This document shows positions 58,201-64,000 of a DNA stretch of 64,000 bases, piece after piece. Source of the stretch: Micractinium sp. NFX-FRZ (lineage: Eukaryota > Chlorophyta > Trebouxiophyceae > Chlorellales > Chlorellaceae); contig JAPTJF010000001.1 in the NCBI GenBank assembly GCA_029339195.1, positions 310,001-374,000 on the forward strand, read 5' to 3'. Position numbers and translations under genes: made by a program. Positions within the stretch are counted from its first letter, which is position 1; every line of letters starts with the position of its first letter. Under the pieces are notes generated by a model that made no database searches, was not told where the DNA came from, and saw nothing but the letters and a program-made list of their open reading frames with translations.

Positions 58201-59369
58201 CGCCCGCAGCCGCCTTGCGCTCCAGCGCCTCCACCTCCGCCTCCAGCCGCACCCGGTAGCTCTCCTCCATGTCGCGCAGTAGCTGCAGTGGTGGTGTGGT
58301 GGTAGTATAACAGGCAGCCGTCGTGGGCGGGAGAGCAGCACAGGCCACGAGGCAGGCAGGCAGGCAGGCGGCCTGTGCCCTGAGCCGAATCCCAAGCTCC
58401 CACCCGAAGCCCTGACCGCTGGCGCTGGCACTGGCGCGTTGTGGCTGGCATAACCCGGCTCTTATCGCCCCACACAGCACCCTTCCTGCTCTAAAACACA
58501 GGTGGACAACCATCCCCGCCTTGCATGCAACACTGGCCAGCACCTAAGCACTGTCCTGTCCTGTGCACACAACAATCAGCTGCCTCCTGTACCATCCCCG
58601 CCCACCTCCCTCCCACCCACCTGCGCCATCTCGTCCGCCACCTCCTCCCGCACCTCCGTCTCCAGCAGCACGCACCGCTCCTCCGCCTTCTGCAGGTCCA
58701 CAATCAGCTGCTGCACCTGGGCCTGAAGGGGGGCGGGTGGAGGTGCGGAACCAGACATTGGCCAACACCCTGCCGCTGACTAGGCTGGCACTAGCAAACA
58801 CAGCTGGAGGTTGCCGTCACCAAACCTAGCAAGTTAGGAATGATCTGTCTGGAAGGCAATGAAGGCAGAAAACGCCTGCAAGGGGCCAGCTGCATAGTCC
58901 CGACCTGCCACTGCCACAGGTTCCACGTGACCACCCTCTCCCACTCACCCACCCACCGCACCTGCAGCGCCGCCACCATCTCGTCCTCCGCTCCCATGGG
59001 GGTGCCAGGTGTGCCATACTCAACCTCCTCCTCATCATGCCCCTCCCACGCCTCCTCCAAGTCGTGCTCTGCCTCAGCGGCTGAAGATCCACCCGCCTCT
59101 CCCTCTGCCGCCGCTGCTCCCGCCTGCTGATGGTGCTGCTCATCTGCTTGCTCAGCAGCGGCATCATATCCAGGCTCCTCAGCTGCGGCGCCCTCATCAG
59201 CCTCCAGGCTGGCCTCCACATCAAGCGCCTCTGCTACCTCGGGGATGGCGGCCAGGTCGGCCTGCTGCCCAGCCGCCGCACCGGGCGCTCCCGCTGCCTT
59301 CTTGGCCTTCTTGGCCCTGCAGCAGCAGCAGCAGGGTGCAGCGTGCGCCATCTGTTTTTTCAACCTCAT
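55210..59369 (-). CDS. Coiled-coil protein with AT-hook and KEN box; 5' end uncertain
   Basis: Exons 59369-58962, 58722-58621, 58282-58189, 58023-57242, 56806-56645, 56481-55210 join in phase to 939 residues. I do not recognise the family. The N-terminal part is acidic (AEHDLEEAWEGHDEEEVEYG). The middle is helical with heptads: VQQLIVDLQKAEERCVLLE, MEESYRVRLEAEVEALERK, a 260-residue Gln/Ala/Glu coiled coil, and EQCERLRKENMALRARL. The C-terminal third is Ala/Pro-rich with basic patches, an AT-hook (RGRGRPKK, about 56012-56043), RRGRRRTQ, KGGKRRKR and a KEN sequence (FDKENAG, about 55540-55563). These point to a nuclear, chromatin- or cell-cycle-linked protein; that is inference. The first exon begins with an ATG, but a CTGCTGCAG acceptor-like run (to 59317) suggests the true exon may start at 59316, with earlier exons missing. 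Confidence 0.6.
56820..56965. repeat. Tandem repeat in intron of the coiled-coil gene
   Basis: A unit of about 40-60 bases containing GCAGGGAGCCAGGGGTGGGC and CCAGG-TGG-GTGGAGG is repeated about three times. Confidence 0.75.
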
Positions 59370-59470
59370 TCATGCGAAGAACAACCCCAGGCAGGAGAGC
59401 AGTAATTTAAATGTGAACCAAAGTCCCATCCCAACAGCCACAGCCCACGCTCCTTCTGCCATCCCCACAG

Positions 59471-59478
59471 CCATCAGC

Positions 59479-59516
<38 letters not shown>

Positions 59517-59938
59517 CCGCCCCCCGCGGCAGCGCCGCCGCCGCAGCGCTCCGTGGCGGCCGCCCTGCCGCCGCCGCCGGGCTCCCCGGGCAACGACCTG
59601 CCGCCCAACGCGTGGTCGATGCTGCAGGCGCTGCTGCACCAGCCCTCCAGCTCGCCCACGCAGACGCAGCCCAGCAACAGCGGCGCGGCGGGCGGGGGCG
59701 GGGGCAGCCACGCCGGCGGCCCACCCACCTCGGCCATTGAGCAGCTGTCGGCTGCGCTGCGGGCGGCCAACGGCCCGCCGCCGTCGGCCAGCGCGCAGGC
59801 GGGGCACGGCGGAGGCCCCGGGATGGGCGAGCACCCTCTGGGGCCCGCCAGCCGTGGCGGAGGCGGCGGCAGCCTGCCCATGCACGACATGTTTGCATTC
59901 CTGGCCTCCATGGGCGGTGGCCCTGGTGGCCGCTGATG
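59471..59938 (+). CDS. Orphan 3' coding exon, Pro/Gly-rich, of unknown gene
   Basis: An open plus-strand frame runs from a CCACAG acceptor through a C run coding for polyproline to a TGA at 59936-59938. It reads APPPQRSVAAALPPPPG, NDLPPNAWSMLQALLH, a Gly-rich part, AIEQLSAALRAANG and a final MHDMFAFLASMGGG. Codon use and the ordered hydrophobic segments look genuine, but no start codon exists in frame and no upstream plus-strand exons are visible; the sequence to the left is the opposite-strand coiled-coil gene. Family not recognised. It may be the 3' end of a gene whose front is missing from the assembly. Confidence 0.4.
59480..59515. repeat. 36-base poly-C run
   Basis: An uninterrupted run of 36 C, by far the longest homopolymer in the window, at the junction between the 5' end of the coiled-coil gene and the orphan exon. 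Confidence 0.97.
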
Positions 59939-61120
59939 TGGTGCTGATGTGGCACATCTGCCGCCAGCCCCACACCCGCGCCCCATTGCGACCTTGATCA
60001 ACCCCCAACACCCTGCCCCTTACTTACGCTGACTGGTCGACCAACAGCACTCACCAATGCTGACTTCTCTGCCACCATTGTGGTTGACCTAGCTGCCCAT
60101 CTTCAACACTGCCCCACAGCGCCACCCCACACGCCACCTCGCCGCCTTTGATTGTGTGCTCGTCCCTGTGCCCTCGTGCGCCGCCGCAGCCGCGCCTCTC
60201 CTCCTCCCCTCCCCCATCCACCCACGCCCACTCTGTCCCCGTGTGGGCCGCGCCTACTAGCCTTCAGCCCCTTTTTGCCGTACCACGTTGCTTTCTTAAT
60301 CTGGCGCGGCTTACACGCCGAGCGGTCTACGCTTGCCGTCGCGCCCGGGCTGGGCGTTTGGCTGCCTGCCACAGCAGCGCAGCCCGCCCTGCCCCCCCTT
60401 TCTTCGCTGTCCCCTGCCACTTGATTGAAGGCCCTCCCTCCCTTTTTTGCCCCCACCCTCCTGCCGTCGTTTGTTGCCGTGCCATATGGCGTGCATGTGC
60501 TTGCGCGGTCTGCGTGCTTGCATGTACCCTTCCCTTGCCGCCCCGTCTCAACGCCCGTGACCCCCTGCCCCACCTTTCCGATTTGCTTGCTCTAGGCCTG
60601 TCTGGATCCGCCCTGCCCTTGGTTTTGGGGAGTTCCTGCAAGAATCGAACAGGTCACCAACTGTCAGCCCGAGCTCATGAGGTGTGGGGGAAGCAGTCTG
60701 GGGTGGCGCAAGGTCCGGTAGCAGTGCGGCCTGCAAGCTTGGGCAGCCTGTGACCCTTCACCACAGATGATGGTGCGCGGATTGCACGGAACATGCAGGA
60801 GTACTGGCTGTTGCCAAGTGGAGCCCATGGCAGATCATGCGGCGGCGGTGCACCGCTGGCAGCGCGAGCGCAGCGGGACGCCTGCCAAGGGGCCTTGCGC
60901 TGCATTCGTTCATGTCGTCTTCTCCTCAGCAGTGAAACTGTCCGCTGAGATCCACATATTGGTCGCTTGTGCGCTTGGCTGGGCGCGGGGGTGCGACAAA
61001 TAGAGAGCTCTCTGCCTGTTCGCTGGTCTTTCCCACTAGCTAGGACGCCTCTTGCAGTGGGAACCTAAAGGCGATCAAACGGACAGCGTGCGCAGCTCGC
61101 TGAGACAGCGGCGGTGACCC
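59939..61120. other. Intergenic region
   Basis: About 1.2 kb with pyrimidine-rich 3' UTR-like sequence on the left and a promoter-like stretch for the SDR gene on the right. No tRNA or coding gene is supported. Confidence 0.5.
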
Positions 61121-64000
61121 ATGGCGGCGCCGCTGGCCAACCGTGTGTTCCTCGTCACCGGTGTGTCTTCTAGCCACACTGAGCTTGTGTTATTATATTG
61201 CGGGTGGACAATTGGGTGCTCTCGCCATGAGCATCATGCAATCCGAAACTTCGTGCAGCACCTGTTCATTCCCAACACGGCAGCCCTGCAGGTGTGGCGG
61301 GCCAGACATTGCCACTGCCAGCGGTGGGCCGCTCCCGCCCTGCCTGCCGTCTGCAGGGGCCACCGACGGCATTGGGGCGCACACTGCGCAGCGCCTTGCC
61401 CGAGAGGGAGCCACGGTGCTGGTGCATGGCAGGTGAGGCGCAGGCCTGCTGACGTCAGCATGGCTGGCAGGGAGGCGGCACGGCATAGATGGCGGGCTGG
61501 CGGGGCGTTGTCGGCAGCCTGGCTGCAGTTGCATTGCACTGATGCTTGTAGCGCACACTTCGACTACGCATCGGCAACCCACTACTGCCGGTCTAGTCAC
61601 CCCTGTCCCCTGTGCCCCACCGACCATCGCCGCACAGGAGTGAGGCACGTGTGGCGGCGGCTGTGGTGGCAGTGGAGGCGGCGGGGCGCGGCAGCGGGGG
61701 CGCGGCGCGTGGGTACGTCGCAGATTTTGCCTCGCTGGCGGCGGTGAGCCAGCTGGCACAGCAGGTGCAGCGAGACTTTCCTCAGCTCGATGTGCTGATT
61801 AACAAGTGAGTGGGGACGGGGCCAGGCTTGTGTTACTATTGCTGTTACTGTGTGGTGTGGGTGGAGCAGGGGGGCGGCGTGCCAGCTGGCACAGAAGCAG
61901 CAGCACGACTGTCCTCAGCTTTATGTCGAGTTGATGACGCCATGATGTCAGCTTGATGCCACCTTGTTCACATCAACTGAATGGACACAAGCTGGTTTCT
62001 TCTCTTCTGGGTGTGTGAGCATAACCGTCCGGGTGGGGGGGCCGGGCGAGCGGTTGAGCTAGGGCTTGTGCGGTCAATGGCTCTAGAGTGCAGGTGGGGG
62101 GCAGCTTTGTGTGGTATTGGAGGCCAGCAGAGCGAGTGCGAAACTATGTGGGCTGGCGGGAGGGTGGACGAAGGGATGAAACCAAGTTGGCATGGAGCAA
62201 GGGGGCGAGGCGCTGGCTAAAGGTCAAGGGCAGCTGGGCGTGCTTTCCAGCATGCGAGCGGGTGTGCGGGGCAGGGAGCTGGGCACGCTGTGCTTGATGC
62301 AGCCCTGTGCCTTTTACCCTTGTGGCCCTGTCGCCCCACAGTTCCCTCATACACCTCATATACCTCGCCCCGAGCACTCCTTGTTGCTTCCTCCACCACC
62401 CACGTGCGCAGTGCTGGGGTGTATGAACAGCAGCTCAAGAAGTCGCAGGTGTGTGTGTGTGTGTGTGTGTGTGTGAAGGGGGCGCTCGTTGTGAGAGCGG
62501 GTTTGTTTGGGCCTGCGTGCAGGGCAGGCATGGCGAACCCGCAGGGCTTTGGGGAGCAGCACAAGGCAGGGCTGCGACGCTGGAGCACAGCACAGCTGGC
62601 GGCTGCATGGCATGTTCAATTGGCGCGGGTTTGTGGCGATCCGGCTCTTGGCTGCTGGTGCTGGAGTGGTTCTTGCAGGGGCGAAGGCAGCGCACGGTGT
62701 GGCAATGCGTCCCCTGCTGCCATACCAAAGCAAGTGCAGTAACTTCACACCTGCAGGATGGCTTGGAGATGACCTGGGCAGTCAACGTGGCGGCCCCTTA
62801 TCTGTGAGTCAACAACTTGTGCCGGTCAACGGCTGCAAATGACGTGCAGCATTACAGCGTAGGGGAGGCAAAACCGTCCAGCCCGGCAGTGGCCAGGTTG
62901 GGGGAGTGCTGCAGGACTGCTTGACCTCCGTTGCATGCATAAGTCGCATGTGTAGGTCGCGTGAGCTTTATGTGCGGCGTTCTCCCGCGGCTACAGGGCA
63001 AGCGAATGGGTGTTGATGGCAGCACACACTCCCTCTGGACTGTGCTTGCAGGCTGACCGCCTGCCTGCTGGGCACGCTGCGCCAGCGCGTCGTCAACGTG
63101 GCCAGCATCTCGGCAGCTTCCTCCATCGACTTTGCCAACCTGCAGCAGGCGCGTGTTATGAGAGATGGCGTGACCTGTCTGCCACAGAAGCGTAACATGG
63201 ACTGATGTGTGCGTGTGTGTGTTTGAACGAGCTGTCCCCCCACCCCATGCCCCCATTCTCCCCTCCCCTCCCCTCTCCTTGCCTGCCCGCAGGAGCGGGG
63301 CTACAGCGCGCACGCCGCCTACTCCCTCTCCAAGCTAGCCGACATCCTGGTCACCTATGAACTGTCCGCCCGCCTCCAGGCAGCCGGCTCCCCCCTCACT
63401 TGCAACTGTTTGGACCCAGGTGAGGCAGGGAGTGGGAATGGGAGGGAGGAGAGATACCTTATATAAGATCTTATATAAGATACAGTTGGGGTGGGAGTTG
63501 CCGGGGGAAGGGTGGGGCACTGGGCAAGCTGAGCGGGGCATGTGTGGCACATGGCACCAGCCTCACCGCTCTTTGGCTGCGAGCGTCCAAGCGTTTGTTG
63601 CCGCTTCCTCACCCGCAACTGCTGAGGCGCAGGTGGGGGCGGGAGTCGGTTCACAGCAGCCTGACAATGGGGGCAGGTTTTGCTTGTTACCTCGGTTTCT
63701 ATGCCATGCTCAGGGGTTGGTGGGATGGGGCAGGTGGAGAGCGCGTGGCCAGCCGACTTCCCGTGGTTTTGAGTCAACCCATGTGTCCCACCCATCCCGC
63801 CACCCAAACACCACCAACTTGTGCAGGCACCGTGAACACTAAGATGCTGCTGGCGGGGTGGGGGCCCTGCGGCATGCGAGTGCAGGTGCGCAGGCGGGCG
63901 GGCGGGCAATGAGGGGGCTCAGCATTTGCTGGGCTGGGCTGGCTGCTCCTGGGAAGCGGCTGGGCCTGCCCGCCAGAAGCCGCCTCACTGCCACATGTCG
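61121..64000 (+). CDS. Short-chain dehydrogenase/reductase, retinol-dehydrogenase-like (3' end outside window)
   Basis: Exons 61121-61160, 61357-61432, 61638-61805, 62412-62448, 62757-62803, 63052-63148, 63293-63419, 63827-63885, and more beyond base 64000. MAAPLANRVFLVTGATDGIG holds the TGxxxGIG NADP-binding motif. Then DFPQLDVLINNAGVYEQQ (NNAG), EMTWAVNVAAPYLL (the conserved Asn in NVAA), VVNVASISAAS (catalytic Ser region) and the YSAHAAYSLSKLAD active-site YxxxK follow, then NCLDPGTVNTKML. All catalytic residues are present. The family includes retinol dehydrogenases, WW-domain oxidoreductase relatives and plant Tic32-type enzymes; the substrate is not known. Exon 6 probably ends at a GC donor (63149-63150); a weaker GT donor 20 bases on would also keep the frame. 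Intron 3 holds a long copy of the exon 3 end. Confidence 0.92.
61875..61935 (+). repeat. Copy of SDR exon 3 donor edge in intron 3
   Basis: Resembles 61746-61805: GCCAGCTGGCACAG is identical, and TCCTCAGCT and GTTGATGA follow in register (LAQQVQRDFPQLDVLI codons). Confidence 0.83.
62448..62476. repeat. (GT)n microsatellite at a donor site
   Basis: About 14 GT units begin exactly at the donor of SDR exon 4, so the donor lies in the repeat itself. Confidence 0.93.
63458..63479. repeat. Perfect 22-base AT-rich palindrome
   Basis: CTTATATAAG-AT-CTTATATAAG reads the same on both strands, lying in a GC-rich SDR intron. It contains two TATATAAG-type elements facing each other. Confidence 0.95.

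Noticed and set aside
60636..60680. TTCGATT motif on the minus strand resembling a tRNA T-loop
   Set aside because: The flanking bases do not form a T-stem, no acceptor stem pairs, and no A-box is found at the right distance.

Overview
The window is nuclear DNA from a green alga, most likely a Chlorella-like trebouxiophyte. It is very GC-rich. Its genes are split into many short exons by GT-AG introns with CT-rich acceptors, several proteins start with plastid transit peptides, and there is an abundance of CTG, CA and polyproline-coding repeats. The organism call is inferred from gene content and style. No single base proves it.

Layout, left to right: fibrillarin (minus, 3' part outside the window), a plastid ClpP protease subunit (minus), the ubiquitin-conjugating enzyme UBE2S (plus), a plastid-targeted Orn/Lys/Arg-type decarboxylase (minus), translation factor eIF3a (plus, 22 exons), a fusion of a 2H phosphoesterase with a gamma-glutamylcyclotransferase-like domain (plus), plastid SppA protease (minus, 14 exons), a long AXDND1-like axonemal dynein light-chain-domain protein (plus, 25 exons), a secreted pectate-lyase-fold protein with a polyproline linker (plus, 20 exons), a beta-hydroxyacid dehydrogenase (plus), a coiled-coil AT-hook protein (minus), an orphan proline/glycine-rich 3' exon (plus) and a short-chain dehydrogenase cut by the right edge (plus). 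Exons were joined by reading splice sites and checking phase. Every complete model sums to a multiple of three.

The genes form no operon or pathway cluster. They are ordinary eukaryotic neighbours, with divergent promoters at about 5246-5568, 10254-10602 and 30828-31215, and convergent ends at 7085-7717, 23058-24548 and 54788-55209. ClpP and SppA both serve plastid proteolysis, and fibrillarin and eIF3a both serve ribosome production or use.

The most unusual signal is structural. Introns in eight of the genes carry decayed or near-perfect copies of the edge of the adjacent exon, usually including the splice site, sometimes two to four times in tandem. This suggests that introns here grow by tandem duplication across exon-intron junctions. 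Other points are probable GC-AG introns, the 2H/cyclotransferase fusion, the UBE2S APC/C-binding tail, and a 36-base C run that may mark an assembly problem between two incomplete-looking genes.
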